NCBI GenBank assembly: GCA_038503035.1
Contig: JAVSML010024624.1
Location: forward strand, 1-64,000
DNA length: 64,000 nt
Direction of reading: 5' to 3'
Source of the DNA: Crocodylus rhombifer
Lineage: Eukaryota; Chordata; Crocodylia; Crocodylidae
Shown here: piece by piece, positions 1 through 11,248 of the stretch
How positions within the stretch are numbered: position 1 is the first letter of the stretch
Layout: each line of letters starts with the position of its first letter
Made by a program: the position numbers and the translations under genes
Notes under the pieces: model-generated
Told to the model about the DNA's origin: nothing
The model's input: only the letters and a program-made list of their open reading frames with translations
Databases searched by the model: none

Positions 1-119
1 TGAACAATTGCACTCTTGCAGGAAAACACCTCCTGGCACTGCACTAGGGCCCTGGTGTAATACTTACTTAAAAGAAAGAAGCATCCCAATCCAGCTGTGC
101 CTTGGCATTCCTCAAGAGA

Positions 120-205
120 GATGATTCCCACAGAGGATCCTCTGCTCCCAAAGACACAGACTTCTAACCACTAACCTCAGAGAACCAACCCCCTCACTTA
201 CTGAG
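120..205 (-). repeat. tRNA-derived SINE/MIR-like relic
   Basis: Read on the minus strand, this segment contains a TTAGTGGTTAGAAG stretch resembling a tRNA A box. It is followed by the GGGAGCAGAGGATCC region typical of amniote tRNA-headed SINEs. It is decayed, has no intact B box and is not a tRNA gene. Confidence 0.35.
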
Positions 206-979
206 CTATTACCAGACTCAGCATGCTCTCTAGGGTCTTAAAGATTTTTAACAGCTCAGACAATTGCACATCAAAAAGCACAGAAAAACTCCCTTGTAAG
301 AAAAACTCCAAAGGACCTTGCTAGTCCAAGCGAGAGCACCTTGAAAGTCTGGATGTAGCCCCCGTGCAGGAAAGTGGTTCTCCTCCCCTGTGAAAGCTTG
401 CGCTGATAGGAAGCTGTTATAGACTTCCCTGATCCAGGTTCTAGCAAACTGAAGTGGGTAGCAAGTTCCAGAGCTGAAAAGCCCTGTCCATGAGTGCTGC
501 TTGCCACTCCAGAACAGCGGGTACCACATGACAGCAACTCTTGGGGGCAGCCCAGGAAAGGCCATCCCTGAAACAGCCAGGACCCTGGATGTGAATAATG
601 GTCTACAGATCAGTATCAACACTGGCAGTCAGCACAGTACACAGGAGTAATGAATGTTCTTCAACAACCATCACCTAATAATGAGCCGACACATTCAGCA
701 TTAGCTGCAATGCTCAGAAGGGACCAAAATGGATCCCTGTGTCAAGTATGCTGCAGTGATCTAGCCACAATGCTGGGTGTACTCTGACCTACATTAGCTT
801 TATGATCCTGGCTGTTTCAGAAACGGTCTCTCTCTTCACTATACCCAGGCTCCAGAGCTGGGTCTAAGGGTTTCTCCAAATCAGAAAGTTAGTTTGCAGT
901 GACCCAAGATGGGAAGTCATGGCTGTCTGGGTATTCTGCACTAACAAACTGTATGGACTCTCCTGTGATCTGTCTATGC

Positions 980-1270
980 CAGTGATTCTCAGCCTGGGTG
1001 TTGCGTGCACCCTGGGGTGCCTTGAAATCCTTTCAAGGGGTGCCACAATACTAGCACTGCTAGGTGTGCAAACATGATTCACAAGATAAACCAAGAGATT
1101 TCAGCAAGAATTCATAGCGCTAAAAACATTCTGACCCGTTGCGTTCGTTCTGAATCCTTTGCAGCAGAATTGCTCGATTCTTTTTCTGTAGTCAAAAACA
1201 AACAAGTGAAAACTAAGAACTTGCATTTTCAGAAGGGTGTCTTGAGTCTAGAAAGGTTGAGAAGCATTGG
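980..1270 (+). mobile_element. Short non-autonomous hAT-like transposon relic
   Basis: The left end reads CAGTGATTCTCAGCC. The right end, reverse complemented, reads CCAATGCTTCTCAACC. These are imperfect terminal inverted repeats of the CAGTGGTTCTCAACC type common in vertebrate hAT/Charlie elements. The length of 291 bp fits an internally deleted copy. No convincing 8-bp target duplication survives, so the boundaries are approximate. The short ORF inside (1074-1280) shows no transposase motif. Confidence 0.5.
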
Positions 1271-3174
1271 CCTACACTGATATTAGTGACAATCCTGATA
1301 GATGTCCTCAATCAGCCTAAGTTATATGAGCCAGCCTTCTCCATCACTATTATACCTTACAGCCTTTTACTGCAGCACTGTGGTGCTATATGCACCATGT
1401 TGCTGTCCCTTAAGTGAAGCCCTTTTAGGAAATAGTCTGCCCACTACTTGTCTCTGCTTCTGGGCTCATCTCTCTTTACAGACTGAAGAGAAGTTGGGTT
1501 GCTGTTGCGAGACTACCTGTACTTGTAGCCAATGCTACCCATCTAAGGTCTGAATGCACTACAGTACAGGCAGGAACAGGTGAAGGAAGGTTTACCAGAC
1601 CTTCTAGGGCTAGGCTGGATTGCCATAAGGACTTGAGGCCATGGGCTTTTAACATAGGTGGCTGGTGCGTATAGCACAGAACACTTGGTTCTATCCCTGA
1701 ATACATCTACAACCATTGTGTCATGCTGTTCCCCTGGCAAAAGCCCCCTCAAGATGTATGCCATATGTTGCAATTGCCCCCGTTTGTAGCATGATGCTTG
1801 CTGTGGTGTTCTAGTCATCTCCCTACTTCAGCACCCATAGGATCGGCTTTTTATCCTTATGTAGGCTGTACTAAGAGTTCAGGCCTTACCACAAACTCAC
1901 TCCCAAGGGTTGCAAATCATTGGAATGTTGTGATGTATTAAACTTGGTAGTGTTAGGAGATAACCTTGCCTGAGAGAACAACTTTGCAACTCCACAAGGA
2001 CGCTTAACACATGCTAAACTGCTTGAAGGCGTGTCTGCTTGCCTTTTAACTGCACTTAGTAAGTGCCAGGTTAAAGATCTGACACCCTTAATGTCTTTTA
2101 CCTCCAGTCACTAGTGGAGACGGGGACTCAAAGAATTTTAGAGGTCCCCAACTTCATTTTTCCCTTCAAAGCATTCCCAACTTTAAAGGTCATGGTACCT
2201 TAAAAATCGTGTCGGTCAGATTACCATCTTCTCTCCCAAACCCCCATCAATTCCAGCAGGATTTTACCAGCCTGTCTCTCTGAGCTCAAAGTACTTGAAA
2301 GCTTAGGAGGGGTCACTCATCTCTTGGCTTAGCAAGTGGGGTTTTGGCACTTGACAGAAGATGGAATAAGGCAAGCAGCGGAACTCAGACTAATGTCATT
2401 TTCAATCCTGGTACACAGTAAGAAGGGCCGTCACTGAGACAGCGAATCCTCATGTACACAGTCCAATGTATCACAACATCACTCACCCCCATCTCACCCT
2501 CCTTACATCACAGACATGTAAAGAAAGGAGAGTTAAGCTATAGCCATCTAGCTGCCCAAATTACTCTTCATCAAAAACAAGGAAGGAATATTTCACATCA
2601 TACACTGTATTTTGTAGAATTCTTAGATTTTAAGGCCAGGAGGAAGCTTTAAGAATCAGCCATTTGGAAATCATGCATTATGCAGGCTATAGAGCTTTAC
2701 CCAATACTCAGTGCAACAATACAGAAACACCATAAATCAACACAAGTGAAGCTACAAGTGATGTAGTTTACACCAGTCCATACACTGCTGGAAATTAGTC
2801 ATCTGTTTACAGGTGTATCTCTATAGAGGTGACCACCTGTCAAAGATGCTATTACAGCCCCTTGCACCAGGCAAGCAATAGTCTGAATTGAGCAAACAGA
2901 TACCCCAAAATGAAATGAAATAAAAAGTTACAGATGGACAAAATGCACACAAGTGTAATTTACAGTGGTGCATAATTACTCCTGACTTTCCAAAGGGTAA
3001 ATTTATATTGGATTGGAGTGGCTTACACCAGTAAAGTCTGCATATAGGATGTCTATCCCACATTTACTCTGGGGAAATAAAAGAATACACCAGTGTATGT
3101 CACGTGTCCACACTACAACTCATGGGTTACAGTAAACCATAAGCTAAATATGACCCAAAAGTGTGCACCCATTG

Positions 3175-3866
3175 CAAAGCAAAAGTCAATAGCATACTGG
3201 GCTGTATGAATAGGAGCATCACTTGCAAGGGAAGGGAAATAATTCTTGCGATCTATTTTGCCCTAGTGAGGCCTCCCCTGGAGTACTGCATCCAGTTTTA
3301 GGCCCATACTTCAAGAGAAATGGGCACAAATTAAAAAGAGTTAAAAAGAGAAAGAAAGATTAAAAAGAGAAAGCAACTCTTTCTAATTTGTGCCCACTTC
3401 TCTTGCAGCATAGGCCTAAAACTGGACACAGCACTCCAAGAGAAGTGTTACTAGTGCCAAATAGAGTGCAAGAATCATTAGGTCTAGGAAACATGATTTA
3501 TGAGGAAAGCCTGAATGAACACATATTATTTAGTCTGGAGAAGAGAGACTAAGTGGGGATTTGATAACTCCTTAACTATCTGAAGGGTAGTCATACAGAG
3601 AGAATGGAGATAGACTATTTGTGACCACAGAGGACAGGAGAAAGAAGCAACAGTCTTAATTGTGGCAAGGCAAATTTAGGTTGAAGATTAGGAAGAATTT
3701 TCTCACTATAAGGGTGGTTACACATTGGAACAGGCAACCCAGAGAGGCCGTAAAATCTCCATCCTTGGAAGTTTCAAGAGAAGGTTAGAGAGATACCTGG
3801 CTGTGAAGGTTTAGCCAAGGATGATGCTGCCTTGAGCAGGCCTATTTGTTGTGCCAGCATTCAGTG
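3175..3866 (+). mobile_element. CR1 LINE 3' part, carrying an internal fold-back duplication
   Basis: The plus strand translates in pieces to the C-terminal part of CR1 ORF2. The recognisable segments are NSILGCMNRSITCK, then ALVRPPLEYCIQF, and later TYEESLN-like and WNQLP-like remnants. The element is 5'-truncated and full of stops. Between 3238 and 3479 it holds two inverted arms of about 105 bp separated by a 32-base purine-rich spacer, which interrupts the normal CR1 order (see findings). The tail ends in a degraded GATGATGCTGCCTTGAGCAGG block typical of the CR1 3' UTR. Confidence 0.8.
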
Positions 3867-3989
3867 GGCTTAGGCCCACCAAGAGAACTTTAGGGCTCCC
3901 TTAATTAGGGAGGCTACTGGGGACACTGCAGCTGAATACATGGGGCAGCTGAAGTGAAAACAGGAACTGGAGTGGGGGCCAAAGGTTCA

Positions 3990-4475
3990 TAATGACCAAG
4001 GTTGCATGCTTTCCACTCACTGTGGAAAAACATGGAAAGACACAGATTTTTTTCTCCTTTAATAGAGAAAATGTGGAATTTCCCCTTGAAAGGAAAAAAC
4101 CACAGGAAATGGCGTGTTTCACCTTGCAGGCTGGGAGAGCTCTACATGTGTACACATGCATGTGGCAGCCAGGCAGTGGTGGAGAGAAGCTCCTGCAGCT
4201 CCCTCCAGGTAAGTCTATGGGGGCAGGGAAAGGACAGGGGGGACACAAGCAACATGTTGGGGGGGGGGCGTTAAGGGGCACAGGCAACACGGCAGGGGGG
4301 ACATGTGCCCCTCCCCACCGAGATTTTTGTGCCCACAGCAGAGGAAGGGAGTGTAGGGCTGCAGCCAGTCCAGACCAGCTCCAAAGGAGCTGCCTCCATG
4401 GAGCTGTGGGTGGGACCCAGTATGGGAGGGAGTGCCATGCTGCCATGACCACCAAGGAGAGGCACTGTAGCAGTG
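3990..4475 (-). repeat. GC-rich interspersed repeat, left inverted copy
   Basis: The core 4295-4470 aligns in reverse complement with 4655-4815. Shared landmarks are the GGACATGTGCCCC block, GAGATTTTTGTGCCCACAG, AGCTGCCTCCATGG and the GCCATGCTGCCATGACC region. The two copies flank a CR1 3' end. It may be a non-autonomous DNA element, since similar blocks occur inside the hAT element at 28966-29883. The overlapping ORFs on both strands here are low-complexity and are not genes. Confidence 0.45.
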
Positions 4476-4504
4476 GCGGTGCAGAATTATGTCCCCCATT
4501 GCTG

Positions 4505-4655
4505 CCAGGCAGGCAGGTGGCAACAGCGTTTTAAGACATGACTGGATGCTTATCTTTCTGGGATGATCTAACCCCAGCTGACTTCCTGCTGCTTAGGCAG
4601 GGGGGCTGGACCTGATGATCTTGTGAGGTCCTTTCCAGCCCTAACGTCTATGAAA
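4505..4655 (+). mobile_element. CR1 LINE 3' end fragment
   Basis: The segment shows the classic CR1 3' region, in order: GGATGCTTATCTTTCTGGGATGA, GGGGGCTGGACCTGATGATC and GAGGTCCTTTCCAGCCCTAA. It ends with the terminal TCTATGA motif. It overlaps the same consensus region as the preceding copy at 3175-3866, so it is a separate insertion. Confidence 0.85.
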
Positions 4656-5170
4656 TCTAGGGCACCTCACTTTGGCGGCCACGGCAGTACAGTGCTCTGT
4701 CTTGTGCCAGGTCCTGCCTGCTGGGCCATAGAGGCAGCTCTTCTGATGCCAGCTGCAGCCTCACACCCCACTGTGGATACAGAAATCTTGGGGGGGGCAC
4801 ATGCCCCCTCACACTCATACATCACCTGTGCCCCCCACCGCTCCCAATGCGTTGCCTGTGGGCCCCCATGTGTCACCTGTGCCCCCCCTTCCCCACACCC
4901 CCCCCCTTCTTCACACACTGGAGGCCTGGGGGTAGGGGGCAAGGGGTTGGGAGTGAGGGGTGCTGACAGGGCCAGGGGCTGTGGATCAGGAGTGAGGGGC
5001 ACCGGCAGGTCCAAGGGAAGAGCACCAGCATATATGGGCTGCTCAGGGTCACAAAGCAGCAGAGGGGCACAGCTACAGCTGGACTTGCATCTTGGTGAGC
5101 AAAGGGGGCAAAGGGAGCTCTGATTTTCCATGTTAAAACACCAAAATCAAATGCCAAAATATATAGGTAT
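4655..5170 (+). repeat. GC-rich interspersed repeat, right inverted copy
   Basis: This is the reverse-complement partner of the repeat at 3990-4475. It has the TTGGCGGCCACGGCAG, AGAGGCAGCTC, ACAGAAATCTTGG and GGCACATGCCCC landmarks, followed by G/C-rich filler and an AT-rich end with AAAACACCAAAATCAAATGCC. No protein-coding signal is visible, and the ORFs predicted here are proline- and cysteine-rich noise. Confidence 0.45.
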
Positions 5171-5399
5171 TTAGAATTTATTTTATTATAACAATTGAGG
5201 AACTAGTAAACTTCAAAATTGCTTTAAGATTGAAAATATATCAATAAAACATCGTGTTTAACAGATACAGTGGTGTTTCATTTCAATCACGGAAGAATGC
5301 TGATTTGGGGTTTTTTTAATCAGAGAGATTGGGTTTTTTAATCTGAGAATTTGGGATTTTGAAATAGAGAAAATCAGGATCCCTGAAATGACCGCTCCA

Positions 5400-6563
5400 A
5401 GGAAGGACACTGAGCAGATCACACTGGCCAGTGCCTGCTGGCTCTTGAATGAGTCCAAGGAGCCAGTGGATGCCACCCACTGAAACTTTCCCCAGAGACA
5501 TGAACAGTAAGGGACAGGAAGACAGCCCTGAAGGCACTGTGCACCCTCCTGACCAAAGTCTCCTTCCTTGTATATGGCCAGCTTAGGGAGGGCCAGGAGG
5601 TCCTGGGACTTGGTGGTCCTGGGACTTGGTGGGGCCATGGATGGGGAGCACATAAACAAAAAGGTATAGGGAGTAGTGCAGCCAGAACCCCAACAAGAGG
5701 TCCTTGAGGAGGTGGTAAAAGGGCTGCAAGCTTGTGTACTAGACACAGAACTGAGCCAGGGTCTCCTTCTGCTGACAGGAGGGGTAGGTATCACTAGTGT
5801 CTGTGAAATTTGCTAAGTATGTGCCTGTGTTGACGGCTCTGTGGAGAAGCTGCCAGCTGAGGTCTCCAGTGGGTCATAGGATGAGGGTAGAATACAGGCT
5901 TTTCCACTGGGGACCTTTGCCCTTGCCAAGGTTGTCCCATCACTTCGTGTCTGGGTGGGAAGTGAAGATGGGATGGTGGAGAGTGTGGAACATGAGCATG
6001 TAGAGCTGGTGGCAATGAGCTCTTTGGAAGCAGACCAGTTTTGTATCCCCCAGCCTGCTGAGGTGATGAGGTAGGGACTGCTATGGAGCCTGCTGAAGTA
6101 GGGGCCCCATGATGAGCACTGGGCTTCTGGAGGATACTGGTGGGAGATGACTGCCCTCGTGCAGGACCTGTAGGATGTATGCAAGGGCAGTGTCTGGCAA
6201 GGCAGTCTTTATCTCCTTGAGTAAGTGGCACAGTGTACACAGTGTGGGCAGCTCCATGTGCTGGACCAGTGCAAAAAGGTCTATTTACCTGGCCAAGGCT
6301 CTGCCTCCCTCATGCAAGAGGAGGCTCAGGAGCCCTGCAGAGACCTAGTGCCATCCTAACCAAAAAAAACCCAGTGCCCATCTCTGGAAACTGGCCAGGA
6401 GCTCCAGGGCCACAGGCAGGATGTAGAAGTGGTGCCAGAGAATAGACAGGATGAGCTGGTTGATGACCAGCACCCTCCCACAAAAGGAAAGGCACTGGAG
6501 CAGCCCTGCCAATGCCTGCAGCCTCTCAGACAGGTAGACCCTCAGGTAGAGCAGCAAGGTCAC
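5400..6563 (-). mobile_element. Tx1/L1-like LINE relic (C-terminal reverse transcriptase region)
   Basis: On the minus strand, 6563-6345 translates to a segment with LLQCLSFCGRVLVINQLILS, then LWH, and then FFWLGWH. These are the hallmarks of the thumb/C-terminal region of Tx1-like L1-clade LINE reverse transcriptases (GR.LVINQL...LWH...FFW.G.H). In another frame it continues with SAGLLSLLLHEGGRALA, matching the usual (A)GVL.LPL.EGG segment. Downstream, at lower coordinates, frames are broken by stops and indels. The catalytic palm motifs are not in this fragment. It is an inactive fossil within ASTN1 intron 1. Confidence 0.6.
5600..5634. repeat. Small tandem duplication
   Basis: A unit of about 16-18 bases (GGTCCTGGGACTTGGT) occurs twice in direct succession inside the LINE relic. 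It is a local slippage duplication. Confidence 0.7.
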
Positions 6564-6625
6564 CTACTTTGAGCAGGGGGCTGGACTAGATGACCTCCTG
6601 GGATCCCTTCCCAACCAGCTGCTTG
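6562..6625 (+). mobile_element. CR1 LINE 3' end fragment (short)
   Basis: The sequence GCAGGGGGCTGGACTAGATGA is followed by a CTCCTGGGATCCCTTCC block. This is the diagnostic CR1 3' UTR (GGGGGATTGGACTAGATGACC type). Only about 60 bp remain, directly upstream of the LINE relic. Confidence 0.75.
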
Positions 6626-8504
6626 GACTTAAGCAAAGGAACAGGGAGAGCAGAAAAGCCAGCTGCTTTCCTCCCCTGCCAAAGAGGTCAGATCAGTGCT
6701 TTAATGTCAGGTCTCAGAGGAGGATTCCCACTTTGCCGGGCAGGTAGGTGGATTTGATTCAAGTCTTCCGGACATGCCATCATGCTCCTCCTCTCTGTTT
6801 CTCACACCCCCAGTCTCCTCCTCTCCCAAATCTAGTTCATCTCCCCCCAGCCTCAGTTCTTCTTCCCACACCCAAGCAGTATTTTATCACCTCTTCTCTT
6901 TGACAACTGTCCTCTTTTGGTAGCAGTGGGAAGGTTTCTAGGCTTTGCAAGGAGTATGTCACCTTTATCAAGCAACTCTGCATCCTTCAACCCCTACTCA
7001 GAACAGCTCTTCCTGAGGCTGCTGCCATGCAGAGCTGGCCAGAAGGGAAGACAGGGAACTGATGGAGCATGCCCGCTTCAAAGCCCAATAGCTTCTACAT
7101 CCGTATGCCCACTGTAACCAGGAACAAGATATGGGCAGGCCGGAGGAGTTATTTCCAATGACATTCTCCTCAAAGGAACAAAAGAACATTTTTATCCAAG
7201 ACTCTCCCCCTCAGTACCCTGCCTTCCATCCCCTAACAGTGATAACAGCTAGCTATGGTGAGTTAGGGCACAAGGGGTATCAGGGCTTGGTAGCAAAGAA
7301 GAGATCGTTTCTCCCTGTGAAATATCAAATTTTCATTAAAAACTCAAAATTTCAGAACATTTTAACTTCTGGATGCCAAGCATTGAAACGTTTTGAGTTT
7401 CGAAGGTTTTTTCAACTAAAGCTTGAATACTTTCTAGAAAAAATGACACTTTTACAAAAAACTTCTGTTTAATCCAAAAAAAATCATTTTCCATTAAAAT
7501 GAAACACTTGGCTAGGAAATGTCAGACCAGTTCTAATCTCAGCCCCTTCCTCAGGCTTCTTAGGAGCTGACTGGCCAAGGGCTGAATGAAGAAGCAAAGC
7601 AAAGCACACACAGGGCACAGCAAAGAGTTGGCCAGAGTATACAGAGCAAGATTTGACCACCACTGGCGCTCCAGATGCACAGGGAAGACTAGAAGTGGCA
7701 ACTCACAGTACCCAAACCCTGGCAGACGGAGAGGGGGATCATCTGAACAAAGCCAACTATGTCATCATTAATAAAAAAATAATACTGATGTGGGGGCTAT
7801 TTAGTACTGAGCACCATTCATGTACTCAGCATTGTCCACAGAAAGCCCTGTTCATGGCAAAGCAGCCTGGGCCTGGACAGATCAACCTGACGTAAGAGCA
7901 TGCGTAATGCCCAGATAATCTCCTGCTTCCAACCACTGCTTTCCCTCAAGCTTGATAGAGCAGAACTTCATTGAAAAAAAAAATGGTTCTTGTCTCTACT
8001 TTCTGGGCTGTGAAACAATTTGGCACCTGGAGGGAAGGAATCTAAGGCCAGATCCTTATGTAGTAAAAATGCACAGCGCCCCATTGACTTCAAGCCCAGC
8101 TCAGCCCACCTGAAGCTCTAATGCCTAATTTCTTATGGAGATGTTCCCTTGCCCACATCGTCACTTGACCTGCACCACCAGCCTCATCTGCTCACAAGCA
8201 CCCCCACATTTTCTCTCATCTCTCTCACCACATCAAGGCAAACCCTTCCTGTTGATCACAGTTTACAAGGCTGCGTCCTGCCTCTCTTTTCAATCCTTCC
8301 TTGAAACCTTCTGTTTAAGAATTCACCAGGATCTGGTCTCACTCACGAGGCCGCCTGTAGCTAGTGAGACCGTTGTGACTACAGATATACGCAAACAAAC
8401 CTATCTCTGTTGTCATCACATCTACCCCAGGCTGGGCCCATTTGTGCATGCCCCAGACACAGTGTCAAACCAGCCAGCAGTGCATTCTCTAGCAAAATGA
8501 TTTT

Positions 8505-8595
8505 GAAGGACCTTGCCTGCACAGTGCCTAGCAGTGTGGGTCCCTGTGAGCTGCCTGGAGTCCTTAGGCCCTACAATAAGTAAATAAATACATGA
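8505..8595 (+). mobile_element. Old LINE (CR1/L3-like) 3' tail fragment
   Basis: The order CACAGTGCCTAGCAG, GGTCCCTG, CCTTAGGCCCTAC and then AATAAGTAAATAAATA matches the 3' tail of ancient CR1/L3-type elements shared by amniotes, including the short A-rich tail repeats. A related fragment lies at 30770-30850. Confidence 0.5.
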
Positions 8596-9829
8596 GCAAG
8601 GCAGAATGGTGACATCCCCAGCTGGCCCCCAGCTCTAAAGATTTCACACTACCTGCAAAGGCTGGGAATATGCATCAAACAGAATTCGGTTTCAAGATAC
8701 TCTGTCCACGTGGACAGAGCCAAACTAGACTGATGGCTCCTGGTGTGCCTACCTGTCAGCAAGTGCTTAGAGGGGGGTTGGAAGGGGAAGAAGGTGCCTG
8801 AATGTTTGCTAACAGTGTGTCAGACTCAGTCTACCCACACTGCAACTCCCCTGAAGCCAATGGAGTTACACCAAGTGTCGGTATAATGCATGCGCGCGTG
8901 TCCGTGGTTGTTGGCCCAGCCAGCACTGGCGGATGGTGCTGCTGCAAGTTGCCATGGCAACCCCATCAGGCCTCTCTGCAGCAGGCAGCAGCATTGGACA
9001 GAGCTGCACAGCGCACAGTCCCCTCCCTCCAGTGTCTGTGCCTGGGCCCTGCACTCGAGATCTTGTGTGGTGGGGAATCACCCTACAAAAAAACCTTTTC
9101 AGTGTTGAGCCATGGGTGGGGAAGGTACTCTGGCTTCTGGCATTGCCCCAACCCAGGCTTCCTCCAAGACACTGCACATACAGCATTGCCAACACAATGA
9201 ACGCTGTGTATACCCAACATGTACATCACAGAGACTCGGCCTCCCTTGGCCCCAGACACACACATCACAGACACAAATGCCTTCGTGCACCTGCAGCGTA
9301 ACGCATCTATGTGAAGGAGCTATTGAGCAAACTCAGCTGCCTAACCCTGTATTCAGAAGCATTATGTGAAGGAGGCATTTACCACATCATTTCCATCTCA
9401 ACACCAGCGTTTTCATGAAAAAGGAAAACTACACATTAACGAGCAAGAAGGGGTGCTTTAGAAAACCCCTAAAGGTTTACTGCACTGTGTCAGACCACAG
9501 AAGCCTCAGACCAATACCCCAAGATTAGAGTTCACAGACATTAATAACTCTTCCGAGCATCATTGCAATCAGTGTAAAAGCTATGAGAGTGCATTTACCC
9601 CATCGCTCCCAACATGTGATAATGAATTCCCCCTACAGTTGCAGCACCTGGGATGGATGAACAAATTTCACAGGCAAGAAGTCTAGCGTGCATGGATGTT
9701 TTAGAGGCATCAGAGATGAGAGGGTAAGAACAAAAACACCGCCAAAATGGACTGATGTATTAATTCTAGATGCAGTGGAGGGGCGTTCAGGTGCACGGGT
9801 AGTTGTGTCAGGCTGGGGAAGGGATTTAT

Positions 9830-10245
9830 TAAAGTCTTACAGAAGCCTTGTGCCTATCTTTTAGGAGGCGACATGCAGGAGTGGGTATAGGAAGAACAGT
9901 GCTGAAGCAGTGTGTGGACAGGCATCCTGGGCCTAAGGAAAGAAGGGAGGCTGCATGTTTGCGACTGGAAAGTAATGCAAGGAAGATGCTGTCATGGCTT
10001 TGCAGCCTGGGTATGTTTTGCATGCAGGAGGCAAAGTGCAAGTGGCAGCATGTAATAAAGATGATGCTGAAGTTCTGATGGATGGGTGAGTTTTGCGGTC
10101 AGAAGATGAGGTGCATGTAGATGTCCAGAGCATAGTGTCTGTAATAAAGATGATGCCCCACTTTCACACAGTGGGTGAGCTTTACATGTAGGAGGTGATG
10201 TGAATGGGGGATACTGGCAAAGTCTCATAAAAATGCAGCAGTGTA
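9830..10245. repeat. Degenerate minisatellite, unit about 85-90 bp
   Basis: Several imperfect direct units share two anchors. One is a GGGTGAG(C/T)TTT(A/G)CATGTAGGAGG-like block, starting near 10016, 10085 and 10171. The other is a GTAATAAAGATGATGC-like block, near 10051, 10140 and 10227 (the last is degraded). A more decayed unit precedes them from about 9847. ORFs crossing the array on both strands are products of the periodicity. It lies about 0.7 kb inside ASTN1 intron 1. Confidence 0.6.
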
Positions 10246-10959
10246 CTGGAACTGATACATTGTGCCTTGCACTCAGGAAACCAAGGGCCTACGGCAAGGG
10301 GAAGCAAGAATGATGAAGCTAAGGCCTAACTCAGACTTCACCCTAGCATAAATCAGGAGCAAAACACTTGACGTCAGCCGTGTTGCACCGGCATAAAACC
10401 TGCATAAACAAGATCAGAGCTAGGCCCTGGGATTCATATGAGCAGATAATTCCTCCTTGCAGGCGATAACATGCACTCAGCTCTTTGGATGTGCTATGGG
10501 CACAGAACAGCGATGCAGCCGTGCGCCCACCCAGCACCGGGGGTGCAGAGACACAGAAGATGGGAAAGGAGGTGCGTGGGAATACTGTGCCAGGAGGAAC
10601 AAGCCGGCTGGGAGGGGCGTGCACCGCACACAATTCCAGCAGGGCTGTGGCACAGGAGTGAAGTGGAGCCGAGTGTCATTCAGAGGACGCCGGCCCACCT
10701 GTTCCAAGGGGCTTGCAGGCAGGTGGCCACAGGCATGTTGCCGCCTGCAGACATAGCACCAGCCATGCAAGCCATGGGTCGCGTTCAGAGATGCTGCTCG
10801 CAGGAAGTCACCGGGCTGTGGCTACCTGGGGTGGGGGCGCGGGTGCAGCACGCTGGAAGGAGCTGGGCATGGGGCTGGCCGGCTGGCGGCGGCGGCATGG
10901 GGCAGCTGCATGCAGGGAGAGGGGCGGGCGGGCGTGACTTGGGGCCACGGGGGGCTCAC

Positions 10960-11248
10960 CCAGCACGAAGTAGGGCAGCTCCGTGTTCTCCAGGTCGTCC
11001 ACCACCACCATCTCCCCGGGGAAGTCGTTGCGCACCGAGAAGAGCAGCTTGGGCTCGGAGGCCGAGGGGCTGTGCATGATGCTCAGGTCGTTCTCCCGCA
11101 GGAAGGGCAGCGCCGACACCGTGATGCTCTTGAGCTTGCACTCCAGCTCCTTGGAGGGGTCCGCGTCCGCCTCCGCCGCGCCGGGGGCCGCGGCCGCGGC
11201 CGGCACCCAGCAGCACGACAGCAGGGCGCAGAGCCGGGCTAAAGCCAT
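10960..11248 (-). CDS. ASTN1: ASTN1 exon 1 (astrotactin-1, N-terminal coding exon)
   Basis: Astrotactin-1 is a neuronal membrane glycoprotein that mediates neuron-glia adhesion during glial-guided migration. The full protein is about 1,300 residues with two membrane segments, EGF-like repeats, a MACPF domain and a fibronectin type III domain. This exon encodes residues 1-96 plus the first base of codon 97. A hydrophobic Ala/Cys/Leu-rich signal peptide spans about residues 1-22. The strongly conserved ectodomain start follows ([10 protein letters not shown] near 31-40, [10 protein letters not shown] near 50-59, [10 protein letters not shown] near 74-83, ending LPYFVL at 91-96). The start ATG is at 11248, with A at -3 and G at +4. 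The exon closes with the donor G|GTGAGC (GT at 10959-10958), giving phase 1 and predicting Glu as the next residue, as in other ASTN1 proteins. Longer reading through the donor gives low-complexity intron sequence. The identification rests on recalled family sequence and is firm. Confidence 0.96.

Larger units (their letters stand above)
1..10959 (-). other. ASTN1: ASTN1 intron 1 (5' part, runs off the window)
   Basis: This whole stretch lies downstream, on the minus strand, of the splice donor that closes ASTN1 exon 1 at 10960/10959, and no further ASTN1 coding exon was recognised in it. It holds old interspersed repeats described separately: hAT-like, CR1, Tx1-like LINE and SINE relics, and a tandem array. 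Between them is AT-moderate unique DNA in which I see no open frame resembling a known protein. A large first intron is usual for ASTN1. The next exon should begin with the two bases completing a Glu codon and then encode the segment leading to the first transmembrane helix. Confidence 0.85.

Noticed and set aside
3901..4534. Overlapping ORFs of about 180 codons on both strands
   Set aside because: They fall in a GC-rich interspersed repeat that recurs inverted at 4655-5170. Composition explains the open frames.
7320..7510. A/T-rich stretch with TTTTCATT/AAAATTTC motifs, similar to 43690-43960 and 61480-61760
   Set aside because: It may be an old repeat family, but the similarity is mostly compositional and I could not define ends or a consensus.
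1..10959. Search for ASTN1 exon 2
   Set aside because: No minus-strand frame encodes the conserved segment after LPYFVL, so the exon lies beyond the window.
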